From contig BFEA01000775.1 in NCBI GenBank assembly GCA_003427395.1, forward strand, positions 183,673-229,337: a stretch of DNA of 45,665 nucleotides, written 5' to 3'. Both the position numbers and the translations under genes were made by a program. The notes beneath the pieces are model-generated. The model did no database searches. It worked only from the letters and a program-made list of their open reading frames with translations, and was not told the origin of the DNA. Source of the stretch: Chara braunii (Eukaryota; Streptophyta; Charophyceae; Charales; Characeae). Numbering within the stretch: the first letter of the stretch is position 1; the number at the start of each line of letters is the position of its first letter. Shown piece by piece: positions 10,483 through 20,153 of this stretch.

Positions 10483-10658
10483 ACACAGTCCCCAGGACAT
10501 TGACCCGGCATCGACACCGCGTCTGGCGGCCCACCCATCGGCGACGTCCTCCGTCCCACCGATGGCTCATTTGGCATCTGCCAACCCCTCCTCTGGTGAT
10601 GCACATCCCACCGGACAATATCCGGGCGTCGCAGTCTACTCCGCCTGCCCCCCTCCCG

Positions 10659-11276
10659 ATGATGTCCCCTATTCCATCGGATGAACCCTCCACTGCCACG
10701 TGTTCTTCCACCCTCCTCCCTAACCCATCTGCCACCACTTTCACAGATCTTGTTGAGGAACGAGCCCGACATGATCGGCTCATTAGGCTAGGCCTCGAGC
10801 AACGCCGCCTCAACACTATGATCTCCTCTGCTTGTGCCGGATCCGCACAGTTCCAACTCAAGTTCGTTCCCGTTTCCCTCGGTGCATCGACGGTGAAGTT
10901 CCGGGCCCTCCTTGATATTGGCGCCACCGACAACTTCATCACCAATGACTGTGTCCACAAAGTCGGCTTACCTTCCACCGGCTATGACTCCCCGATCATT
11001 ATCCGCCTAGGGGATAAGGACTCAACCGTCGTCGTCGATCGCACAGTCCCCGAGACCACCATGACTGTCGGCCCCCTTCGCAGTCAGGTCTCCTTCGATG
11101 TCATGCACCTTATGTGCGACATCGTCCTAGGGACCCCGTGGCTTGACCGCTACATGCCCTACTCATTCCACCCCTCCTTTGTCCACCTCACCAAACCTCC
11201 CGACTCTCCCGTTGACATCCCTTACCTTCTTCCCCCTTCCACCCCACCCCTCGTCTCCCCACATCAATTCCCATGA
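10659..11276 (+). CDS. Element B aspartic protease
   Basis: The reading frame around ARHDRLIRLGLEQRR leads into a retropepsin fold: QFQLKFVPVSLG, then KFRALLDIGATDNFI (active-site loop), IIIRLGDKDSTVV, and DIVLGTPWLDRY, the family's ILG-W signature. The active site reads D-I-G-A, with Ile where Thr or Ser is expected. The frame stays open upstream to 9957, but that part overlaps gag in another frame, so the in-frame ATG at 10659 is used. It ends at a TGA that overlaps the integrase ATG (ATGA). Confidence 0.78.
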   Translation: MMSPIPSDEPSTATCSSTLLPNPSATTFTDLVEERARHDRLIRLGLEQRRLNTMISSACAGSAQFQLKFVPVSLGASTVKFRALLDIGATDNFITNDCVHKVGLPSTGYDSPIIIRLGDKDSTVVVDRTVPETTMTVGPLRSQVSFDVMHLMCDIVLGTPWLDRYMPYSFHPSFVHLTKPPDSPVDIPYLLPPSTPPLVSPHQFP

Positions 11277-12424
11277 CCCACGTTCAACTTCTTCCCTCAT
11301 TACATCGCTGCTACACCCAAGGTTACCTCTCTTGCCCAGACTTCGCTTCCCTTTACTACCAACTCCGCAACCTTAACTCAGTCCCTGACTACTCTCTCCA
11401 TGACAATCTACTCTACATTGAAACCAAGGGCGCTCGCCGACTCTGCATCCCTGACGCACGTGGTCTTCGTACCCAGCTCTTGGCCGAGCACCACGACGCC
11501 AAGACCGCTGGCCACCTCGGTTTCCAGAAAACCTTCGACACCATCTCCCGCTACTTCCATTGGCCTTCTCTACTCGCCGACGTCAAAGCATACATCCGCT
11601 CGTGCCCCACTTGTCAGGCCGTTAATCCCTCGAACCGGGCCAAGCCCGACAAGCTCCAATCACTGCCCATCCCTACCCACCGGTGGCAGTCCATCTCCAT
11701 GGACTTCGTGTGCGGCCTCCCCAAGACCGACCGTGGGCATGATTGCATCTACGTCATTGTTTGTCGTCTGACCAAACACGCCCTCTTCATTCTTTGTACC
11801 ACATTGCACAATGCCAAAGACATCTCCATACTCTTCTTCGATCATGTCGCTCGCCACGATGGTCTTCCCGAGAACATTATCAGTGACCGCGATCCCCGCT
11901 TCCTATCACAGTTTTGGAAACACCTCTTCCAAGCCTACGGAACCACGCTCAAGTATAACACTGCATTCCACCCCCAGACCGATGGCCAGACAGAGAAGAT
12001 GAACGATACTCTCCAAAGAATTATGCGGAAGTATTGTCATCCACACCAACATGACTGGGATCAATTGCTCACAGCCGCCGAGATTGCTTACGACAACGCT
12101 GTCTGCCCCTCCACTGGTATGTCCCCTTTCTACCTCGACCTTGGCTACCATCCCCGCTTGCCCTCTGATTTCTTGCTTCCCTCGCAGCTCAGCCCCTCCA
12201 CCCNTTGCCCCTCTCTCAATGAATGGGTAGNAACAATGAACANACTCCTCANAGAAGCAACCGAAGCCCTNGAAAGAACACAAGAACAACAAGCCAACAA
12301 GACTAACAAACACAGACGTGACGTGTCATTCAAAGTAGGGGACAAAGTCTGGCTTTCTGCCAAACGCTTTGAACCCGAACAAGAAACTCTCGAACAAGTG
12401 GCTCGGTCCCTTCCCCATCATTGA
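11273..12424 (+). CDS. Element B integrase (HHCC and DDE core)
   Basis: A 383-codon frame starting at the ATGA overlap with protease. It opens in the connection region that normally follows RNase H (YLSCPDFASLYYQ). Then come HHCC (EHHDAKTAGH about 72-81, CPTC 111-114) and the catalytic core with D144 (SMDF), D205 (ISDRD) and E241 (HPQTDGQTEKMN), exactly DD35E. All catalytic and zinc ligands are present. Near 12368-12400 the GPY/F reading moves to another frame. RT and RNase H, which should precede this segment, are absent. Confidence 0.9.
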   Translation: MTHVQLLPSLHRCYTQGYLSCPDFASLYYQLRNLNSVPDYSLHDNLLYIETKGARRLCIPDARGLRTQLLAEHHDAKTAGHLGFQKTFDTISRYFHWPSLLADVKAYIRSCPTCQAVNPSNRAKPDKLQSLPIPTHRWQSISMDFVCGLPKTDRGHDCIYVIVCRLTKHALFILCTTLHNAKDISILFFDHVARHDGLPENIISDRDPRFLSQFWKHLFQAYGTTLKYNTAFHPQTDGQTEKMNDTLQRIMRKYCHPHQHDWDQLLTAAEIAYDNAVCPSTGMSPFYLDLGYHPRLPSDFLLPSQLSPSTXCPSLNEWVXTMNXLLXEATEAXERTQEQQANKTNKHRRDVSFKVGDKVWLSAKRFEPEQETLEQVARSLPHH

Positions 12425-12659
12425 ACAAACCTCTCCCATGAATTACAAACTTCAGCTTCCACCTGACATGCGTCGCGTCCACCCAGTCTTCCACGTAGAA
12501 TACCTCAAGGAATACCACGAATCCCCGCCCCAGTTCGCTGACCGCCCTTATCCTAGACCTCCACCAATCATGCTTCCAACAGGCCCAAAATTCATAGTCG
12601 TGTCAATCATAGGACGAAGAACAACTCAAAGTATCAGATCACCCGGAACCAATCACTGA
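12369..12659 (+). pseudogene. Element B integrase C-terminal GPY/F module
   Basis: It reads NPNKKLSNKWLGPFPIIE and then YKLQLPPDMRRVHPVFHVEYLKEY, the GPF and HPVFHV signatures of gypsy integrase C-termini. It is shifted one frame relative to 11273-12424. The true reading ends near 12605, where the frame changes again into the chromodomain; the rest of the open frame is a shadow. Confidence 0.8.
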
Positions 12660-12777
12660 ATACAAAGTAAAATGGACCGGATACCCTGATGAAGAATCAA
12701 CATGGGAACCCCTTGATAATCTCAAGAATGCCATGAAACTTGTTCGTGCCTATGATGGTGCCTACCCTGTATCCTAG
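12613..12777 (+). pseudogene. Element B chromodomain
   Basis: It reads EPITEYKVKWTGYPDEESTWEP and then LDNLKNAMKLVRAYD before TAG at 12775-12777. The aromatic and acidic pattern (YKVKW, GY, TWEP) is the canonical CHD of chromoviruses, much closer to the consensus than the tails of elements A, D and F. It is separated from the GPY/F module by a frameshift near 12605. In the family this module is linked to targeting of heterochromatin. Confidence 0.87.
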
Positions 12778-13416
12778 CTATATCCTGGCATAAACCCTAA
12801 ACCCTCGCTTAAAACCCTGCTACAACCTCACAACCCTGCTCTACACACACGCTTCAACCCAGCCCACCCTCCCCTCGACCCTGATTCCTGATGTCTGATC
12901 TGCCATTGCCCTCGCCTAGCCTTGTCCCATTTGTCCTCTCCACTACCTTGTCTCCCTTGTTCAATGCTTGTGGACCTGCGTGACGACGGCGATAAAGGAT
13001 CTAATGGCAAACACACGAGGACGATGGCCTGCTGCCTCACTGATCATGGAGATTATACAGCTGGTTTGGCCACCATGCTGTTTCATCGGCCGGCATCCCG
13101 ACTAGCGGACTTACTGGAGCAGCAACCTGTGACATGGATCTTTGCATCAGTCTGCGACTTCCTTGCTTCCAGATCAGACCTCATTGCAGTTCGTGTACCG
13201 GACGCACTCTAGCACTTGGACTTTGGACATGTGAACCACTGCTACGCTTCTTGGACTTCTACCTGCCGCAGCCGCTGAAGACCGCTTCTGCCACCTACTC
13301 CAAGACCTGATCACGACCGCTGCAGATCCCCTTTCAAGACACTTGGACACTTTGTTCCTACATGAGACTTTGCTTCCCATTCCTTCGGACATTTCATTTT
13401 TCCTGACAACCCTGCA
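12778..13416 (+). other. Element B 3' untranslated region, no gene
   Basis: Between the chromodomain stop and the tandem array. C- and T-rich, with short open frames but no recognisable motif. It begins with a run of AACCCT-like words (12790-12835). Confidence 0.5.
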
Positions 13417-13665
13417 GAACATCATTAGAAAATCCCTGTTCCGCTAACCATCGTTTCCCTTACCCACTAGAACATCAATAGAAATTCCCTGTTTCCCTGA
13501 CCATTGTTCCCCTTACCCACTAGAACATCAATAGAAATCCCCTGTTTCCCTGACCATTGTTCCCCTTANCCACTAGAACATCAATAGAAATTCCCTGTTT
13601 TCCTGGACATTGTTTCCCCTTACCCAGTAGAACATCAATAGAAATCCCCTGTTCCCTGAACATTT
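13417..13665 (+). repeat. 52-54 bp tandem repeat, about 4.7 units
   Basis: Units start at 13417, 13469, 13522, 13575 and 13629, each opening AGAACATCAATAGAAA or a close variant and ending CTTACCCACT. The last unit is partial. There is no spacer diversity, so it is a plain minisatellite in the 3' untranslated region of element B. Confidence 0.9.
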
Positions 13666-13849
13666 CTTAGCTTCCCCCTGTAGACCTACCCAGTTACATC
13701 ATACCTTCACCTGTGCAGAACATCTGACAGAATACCCTGTGACTTGCATCACTCCCCTTCTCCTTTTCTGACCAGTAATCGGCCCCGTCCCGTCCTTCAC
13801 AGTTCCTTTTTGTTTCCTTAGGTTTTTGGCAGCCGGGACGTTGCCTTTC

Positions 13850-13864
13850 AGAGGGAGGGGATAG
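13850..13864 (+). other. Polypurine tract of element B
   Basis: AGAGGGAGGGGATAG directly before TGTTACGG, the first bases of the 3' LTR. This matches the usual gypsy arrangement of PPT and LTR start. Confidence 0.85.
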
Positions 13865-14995
13865 TGTTACGGACTCCGCCAGGGCTCGATCCCTGGTCTA
13901 CTTTTTGCTGTTTCTGCTGCATCCCGTTTTTGGCCTGGCGCCCTTTTTCCAAACCCCTCCTTTGGTACCGTCGGATTTTGGACAACTGGCGCCATGCTGC
14001 AATTCGGGCGCCACTTTCAAATGCCGCATTTTTCATTTCTGCCCTCGGGGCTTTTGCAGAAACGCCCCTTGTACCGTACGTGTCACCGGTACTTATACCG
14101 GCTCCCCGTGCGGTACGGGAACCAGTCTCGTACCAGTTTTCCGCTGCTGTACTCGTACTCAGTGTAACTTGCTGTTTCGACATTCGGAATCCAAGACTTC
14201 GACTTTGTGCCTTGCCACTGTGTCTGCGTCCGACCCTCAGTCTGAGTCAGTCGTGTCGAGTGAGTGAGTGTGTGTGTGTGCTCTCACTCTCTCCCACTCT
14301 CTCTCCTCTCCCTCGGCTCACCCTCAGCCTCACGCCCGTCACACCTGTGCTTTTTTGTAGCTCATTAGGCTGGCTCCTCCGGCAGCTGGTGAGTGCGCCG
14401 CGCTGTGTGTGAGGCGGGTGCTTGTCGATGGACTTGCCGAGTCGCATTTTTCTGGTTAGTGTTTTAGGACATAATATGTGCGGTTTGTGTTTGTGCATGC
14501 CATGTGTAGGTCGTAAGGGGAGTGAATCCAGGACCAGAGGCTAGGGCAAGGTTTACTTACGGGGGGTGAGTTCAGGGCCGGTGTGAGGGGTATCATATGG
14601 GTGTTTTTCTTGTGTGTGAGATCCGTAGGAAGTTTATCTGTATCGGTTTTTACTGCTAAAGGCCAGGGTTCATGTGGGGGCCACGGGGGATACGATCCTA
14701 TGTTCCTAGGTGTGCATATTCATTCCCTTCTTTTATTTTGTGAAGGATATAATGATATATGCATATACGCATAGATGATAGACCTATATATATTTGTTTA
14801 TTCTATTCATGTATGAGTGTATGTGTGGTTTATTTGTTCATGAATTGCCTTTTAGTTAAAATTGAAATATTTTGCTGGCGTGACGAAATTGAGTTTTTTA
14901 TTTTCAGCGATTTGGGCCAGATTTTGAAGTTTCCGCAAGATGGTATGTATGTCCACAGACGCCGTACCTTTGGAGGTAAGGCGTCCTAAGGATGC
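13865..14995 (+). repeat. 3' LTR of element B (right end estimated)
   Basis: It starts TGTTACGG after the PPT. It contains a GTAC-rich stretch (14070-14155), a TG/CT simple repeat (14255-14315) and no coding frame. There is no second copy in the window, so the right end is uncertain; CGCCGTACC words recur at 14962 and 14994, close to the estimate. Confidence 0.6.
14255..14315 (+). repeat. Simple repeat (GTGA, TG and CT runs)
   Basis: GAGTGAGTGAG followed by a TG run and CTCTC runs, inside the LTR of element B. Confidence 0.8.
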
Positions 14996-15078
14996 CGTAC
15001 CTTCATCTTACATGCTCTCAATTGATTGTTTGAGTGTTTTGGATGTATCTGGTCGCTTATACGACCAGATTAGCATAT

Positions 15079-16133
15079 TGCAAGGAATATGAGTGTGAGC
15101 AATATACATAAAACCAAGTTGCGAAATCGCACAGCTGAGCAAGTAGTAGTATCCCGAGTAGAGAGTACAAATGCACCGAGAAAACCATCCATAAAGAGCA
15201 ATACAATTAAGTATTGAGCCAATGTCCAAGCCCGTAGGCCACACCAACACAGTATCCAGAGTCGCTCTCTCTGTCTGGCGCACAGCGCCCAGCCTACTGT
15301 ACCATACTATCCTACACTACAGCTGGTTCACACAACAGGATCACTTCGGCTCACGAAGACCAATGTACATGACTGTCCACACCATCGGCGACCTCTCTTC
15401 ATGTACCAGGTACGTATCTCGTCACCCTCAATCAGACCTTGATTACCCCACACAGCGCCTCACTCCCTTAAGACCACCCGATCATCCGCTGTACCCCCTG
15501 GCGCCAAGCAGCCCGGCTATGGCCACCTGCGCCCCGCTGCCCTGCAGCGCCCCACTTCACCTCTCGCGCCCCGTCAGCGCCCTTGGCAGCAGTGCAGCAT
15601 CAAGCGAGAGCGCAGCAGCACTTCCACATTGCCAGCGCTGGCCAGAATGCCTGGCCTGGGCTGTCTCACTTCCTTTATGGAAGTGGCAGCCTGCTGCATG
15701 CTGCGTGTGGCCTGGCTGGAAGCTTCCAGAAGCTTCCGGTTGGGCATCAGACCCTGTGCCCAGGCCGAGACTTACAGTTGAGGGCCTGGGCCCTTTACAG
15801 TTGGGCGCGGCCTGAGTCTCAGGACTTGGGCTGTTAGCTGCATCTGCGCAGGGCCCCCAGGTAGGTGCAGCGGCTGTACTGCTTTTCCAAAGGCCGACGG
15901 CCTGCTTCTCAATGTATCGGCCCTGCTTTGGTGTATAGGTGCCCAGGCACAACTTTCGAGGCCTGGGCCAACTGTATGGTGTAGTGAGGCTCGCGCGTTC
16001 ACTCAACCAACTGACGCGCTGCAAGAGCCTGAATACCCACATATGGAAATGTCGAATTTGGCCTGTGACGAATATTCAGGCCCGCCTTCACTTAGGGCGG
16101 GCACTTGGCTTGCTGGGGCCTTGGCCCAGAACA
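15079..16133 (-). repeat. Probable solo LTR related to LTR A
   Basis: On the plus strand it starts TGCAAGGAA like LTR A (7328). It then shares the segment around GGCGCACAGCGCCCAGCCTACT (15278-15300, compare 7530-7553), the TCCTTTATGGAA word (15670, compare 7950), AAGCTTCC repeats, and the GCCCGCCTTCACTTAGGGCGGGC-type stem-loop (16081-16103). No PBS, PPT or pol flanks it, so it is a solo or truncated LTR in minus orientation. The right end (ACA at 16131-16133) is tentative, and I found no target-site duplication. Confidence 0.6.
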
Positions 16134-16589
16134 ATGTGATGTCTGATAGGGCCACTTGAGGGCTTGTTCTTCACAATATGCTCATTGGAGGATGATTAAA
16201 CCACAATACCCTTCCATTGTCACATGCTGTGGTCAGTTCACTCATCGGAGTTGTGCTGGTGGTTTAAGGGACAGGTTTCTGTGAGGTGCCTTCAGTGTTT
16301 TTGATTGAACTCCTTTCAAGGAAATACATGACCACGTGAGCAAAAAGTTGACAGTGTAGAACCTGATGGTGTTTCATCTTTCCAAGTCCGCAGTCAAATA
16401 GCATGTGGGTTGCATGTAGTCCCCAGTTGCAGTTAGTATCCAGGTTTTGATTGGTGTGGAGGATGGACTTGTGCTGTAGGATGCGATAGTGGTTCAACTT
16501 GTGTATGTAAGGGGTTCGTCTCCTAACCTGCCAATGCTAACCTATTAAGTGGCACTGACACATTCTCTGATTGACTGGAACTTCTGCAG

Positions 16590-16726
16590 GTATTCACAGC
16601 CCTATTTGCACTTTACAACAAGGTGCACATGAGCTGCATTTGCGAGCCTACCTGGTCAGACAATGGGGTGCTGATGTCAGACCTGACAATCGTGAGTGCA
16701 TCCGTCCGGAACCTTCTCGCAGTGAG
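16590..16726 (+). other. Candidate internal exon of a host gene
   Basis: A 137-bp segment preceded by a plausible acceptor (ACTTCTGCAG) and followed by a strong plant-type donor (GAG then GTATGTA). One frame is open through it and reads VFTALFALYNKVH, CICEPTWSDNGVLMSDL and VSASVRNLLAV, whose composition looks like a globular protein rather than a transposon product. I do not recognise the family. No partner exon could be identified on either side. It could be a fragment captured by a transposon. Confidence 0.35.
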
Positions 16727-18159
16727 GTATGTATATGGTAGGCTGTGAAGTGCTTTGGAACCTTAGACTGTATTTAATGTGGTTCCACATCAGGCACATC
16801 TCAAAATAAAGCTTCAAGAACGTGGTGGCACCAAAGTGAGCACACTGCAGGAAGGAAGTAATGCTTGACATGCCTATGCATTGGTAAGAGTGCAATGACT
16901 TGCTGATTTGACTGCTGTGTTCTGACTGCCAGGCTGTATAGTACAGCTAGGGTTAGATTTGCAATTTTTGTTTTCTCTGAGGAGTAACCACAATTTCAGT
17001 CTTTAGGAAATTAGTGAGGGGCATATCTGTAAATTTGCCATTTGGGAAATTTACAGTCATACCCTAACTCGAATTTCCTATACTATCCTAACTGCGAATA
17101 GCAGACCCGTGCCATCACGAGAATAGACAGGCCTACGGGCCTACGCTGACAGACTGGTCCTATAGCCTATAGCCGGGTAGGAAGAGTCCCTAGAGGCCGG
17201 AACTGAAACGGTACCGGTCAGTCCAGTCCTGAGTCTAGGTTAGTTTATTAATAGGACGGAGGTAGTGTAGCGATGGATTTTTGGCATTTCATTTCGTCGG
17301 TGACGCATGAGTTGAGCCAAGGAAGCAAGGAAGGTGACAATTGACTCTGGGCGGCATCCTGAGTCCCTCGTCAGGGAAGACAGCCATAGCCAGACCTCTG
17401 GGGCCCGCCATAGCTGGAGCGCCCTCCGCACACTCAACCCGGAGGGTGCTTGTGATCGTCTGGGCTATCAGGAGGCTCTACATAGCTGTGTGGGGATGGA
17501 CCGCTGCTGCTGCTACTTCTCCAGAGTTCGCTGTGTGGCAAAGACAGTGGAGCTGCAGCCATAGCTGCAGCTTTGGACGTCAAAGACCCTTCATCTTCAT
17601 CAGGAACTGGAGTGCTGGTCTCCTTCTTCATCATTCTGGTTGGCGCAGGCCTCTGGGAGGCGGTTTCAGTATAGCGCTGCTAACAGAGTGTAGGAGTTGG
17701 GGGTGGAGTGCGGGTTTCAGTGGTGGGGAAACACTGGGAGAGAACTCTGTAACGTTCAGTGTTGATATTGGCTCAAACTTGGTTACGTTCTGTTGTGATC
17801 CTCGAAGTGTCTTCTTATGACTGGTTGTTGGGAGTATCGTCAGAGAGGGAAACACTGTGTGTTGTCGTCACACTCTGTGCACAATTGCTTTCTGCTGTTT
17901 ACTCTGTCTGTGGGCAGTGTGTACTCTGTCTCCTCTCCCCTTCTTCTTATGCGTGTATGGGCATGTGTGAGATTGTCTGAGTGTGAGTGTTGACTAAAAT
18001 CGATAGACAACCAAATTCATAACAAGAGCATGAAGTAATGGAACTATATATGCATGTTACGAATTTGTTAAGAGTGGACTTTTTAAATGTTCCAAATAGA
18101 AATCCACTCAAAATAAAGTCCAAGTAATTAGCACATTATACACTTCTACAGCTCATGGT
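16727..18159. other. Intergenic or intronic stretch, no firm gene
   Basis: No retroelement domain is visible. A minus-strand open frame at 17434-17634 (MMKKETSTPVPDEDEGSL, then Ala- and Ser-rich) has a composition compatible with a nuclear protein N-terminus but has no recognised motif or supporting splice signal. The 17270-17800 stretch also carries words typical of the LTRs here (GCCATAGCTG). Confidence 0.4.
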
Positions 18160-19294
18160 AAAAGGGCCTTTACCCGATTCAGCCCCTGTTCGAAGAAAGC
18201 AGCATAGAGGGGTACCTCGCCCAGAGCCCAATTCGTGAAAGCAGATCAAAAGTCATGTTCTCTGAGCCAAAGGTCACATCCTAACTAAAGCAAAAGACAT
18301 TGTCAAAGGTCACGGTTGTGCCCCTGGACGAACAGTTGCAATATCTAAGTATTTGGGTCACATCTGTTCATCTAGGGGATGTACCACTCATGTCTATTCC
18401 TACACAGATGTGTCTGTACGTGCAGTCAAATGTGTCTGTTCATGCAGTCAAGGTGTCTGTTCGTGCAAAAGATGTGTCTGTCTAAAAGAAAGATAAAGAG
18501 TTCAGTCCTAGTTCAGATTCAAGTCAACAAGGAAGTCTAGATTCAGATTAGGAGTCCGAAATCAAGGCCTGGAGGCCGCAGCAGCAGTGACCCTTGAAGG
18601 AAAAAGGTCTGGGACACATACACAGAGGCTGGGACTGGGAAAGGACCGAAGACAGACAGGATTCAGCCCTCGTTTGAGGAGGCCAGCACTATAAGAAACG
18701 AGGCTGCCTCCTCCCACGACAGATTTTCCACTGGCATTAATGCGTGGAAGTGCTGCGGCACTTGTGCGCTAGCTGGGAGGACAGGCGCTGGCTGAAGTAG
18801 AGCTGCGCCAGGAAGAAGGGAGGCTGGGCGCTGGCTGCAGGGAAGCCATAGCTGCGCCGGCCATGTTAGTAGTAGAGGGTTAGTAAGTAGACAGCAGTGA
18901 GTGACATTCAAAGTAGATCTTCGTAGGTGAGAGTATACATGCAGAGTGAAGAGAGGGAACCAAGACATAGCTCTAGAGAGAGAGAGAGAGAAGACAGGGA
19001 GTAGTCTGGATATGGTGGATACTTACCTGTTGCGCCACACTTGAGATCTGAAGGAGGACGCTGGTAGATGCCAGGTCCCATGCTGTAGATGAGGAAGACT
19101 TACCTCTTGTTGGCGCTGATCTCTGGAACTCGTGATACACGTTGTATTCAATGACATTGATAATATAAGCTGCGCTACTGGTTCTCATCTCATCTCTATC
19201 TGGTTTTGTGTGAGACTATTTTGCACGTGTGATGACATTTATGCATGCAATGTGATGTTCTCAAGCAAGTTGGGAGCAAGTGAGGTTCCTTGCA
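18160..19294 (+). repeat. 5' LTR of element C (left end approximate)
   Basis: It ends GTTCCTTGCA four bases before the PBS. Homologous blocks appear in the same orientation at about 43667-44050 (AAAAGGGCCTTTAC start, AGGAGTCC, GCAGCAGCAG) and in reverse at about 42706-43400 (GAGGCTGSC, CTTGTGCGCT, AGCCATAGCTGCGCC). A TATA-like ACTATAAGAAAC lies at 18688. The motif ATACTTACCTG occurs at 19019-19029. No second copy exists for this element, so the start is set at the first shared block. Confidence 0.65.
18409..18485 (+). repeat. Short tandem repeat (about 21-22 bp, 4 units)
   Basis: TGTGTCTGT-headed units start near 18409, 18431, 18452 and 18473, with GTGCAGTCAAA-like tails, inside LTR C. Confidence 0.7.
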
Positions 19295-19298
19295 ATTC

Positions 19299-19310
19299 TG
19301 GTATCGGAGC
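19299..19310 (+). other. Primer binding site of element C
   Basis: TGGTATCGGAGC, four bases after the LTR end. It differs by one base (G for A) from the TGGTATCAGAGC of element A and is identical to the PBS of elements D and E. Confidence 0.88.
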
Positions 19311-20153
19311 AGATACTTGTTGTGCTCACTGCGCTGGCATGAGTAAGGCTGGCGAGAAGAAGGAGAGACCGCCGGCTTGTTGATTGTGCTGGCGATGGTG
19401 GGAGAGATGGTGGATAGGGATATGGGAGAAGAGTAGGCCGAAGTGGAAGGGGCAGAAGGTTACTTACCTGGAGCTTGGAGTGCGGAGCGACGAGGAGCCT
19501 TCATCAACGATCGCTGCCAAAGAGAGAAGCACCCCTTTCCCCTTACCTGGCTGTATGTGTGTGTGTTCTTCTTCTCCTTATCCTCTCTGGGGTCGCTGCT
19601 GCTACTGTCAAATCGGGTCACAGGGTCTAGAGTCTGGACGTTTGAAGTCAAAGGAACTTGTCCTCTTGGAGTTAGAGTGATCAGAGGATCGGAGTCCTTC
19701 TCTTCTCCAACCCTCTAGTCTGGAGTTTGCGCTATAGTTAAAATAGGAGTACAGCAGTTGCCACATCAGATACAAGTAAGATACCGAGTGTAGTCAAACT
19801 GGGTAAGGATAAGTGCGATGGAACCAAGACCCAGATATCTGATTAAGTGACTACCCTGCGCAAGAGAACAACAGACAGGGTTAGCATAAAGGAAGTGAAA
19901 CAGTTCCAACCAGCCAGTGAACCGCAGAAGGTATCAAGCGGACTTAGACCCATAGCATTGTTTTGATCAGTTCGACATTGGATCCGAAGGCAAGCAGCAA
20001 GAAAAAAAAAAAAAGAGAGAGAAAGGTATATTATTGTATTTGAGTTTGAAATTCGTTATTGAGACAGTGACACCCAGAAGTCAAAAAAAAAACAAAAAAA
20101 AAACAGATAAAGCAAATTCCATCCATCCACACTTGTAGTGGTGTGAAGACCAG
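19311..20153 (+). other. Element C leader, no gene
   Basis: Non-coding leader between PBS and gag. It contains two further TTACCTG motifs (19461-19470, 19542-19550) and A-rich tracts at 19999-20013 and 20082-20103. The short open frames show no domain. Confidence 0.6.

Larger units (their letters stand above)
9128..14995 (+). mobile_element. Element B: chromovirus-type Ty3/gypsy element lacking RT and RNase H
   Basis: Gag with intact zinc knuckle (9128-10482), protease (10659-11276), integrase (11273-12660), chromodomain (12613-12777), PPT (13850-13864) and 3' LTR from 13865. Integrase follows protease directly, and no RT or RNase H motif occurs in any frame between them. The coding strand is strongly C-rich, unlike the neighbouring elements. 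No 5' LTR or PBS is visible upstream. The canonical chromodomain places it with the chromoviruses. The right end of the 3' LTR is not resolved; 14995 is an estimate. Confidence 0.82.

Noticed and set aside
13417-13665. CRISPR-like array
   Set aside because: Units are contiguous at 52-54 bp without distinct spacers, in a eukaryotic retroelement 3' region.
15222-15837. Open frames across the solo LTR as a gene
   Set aside because: They overlap on both strands, contain no motif and share sequence with LTR A.
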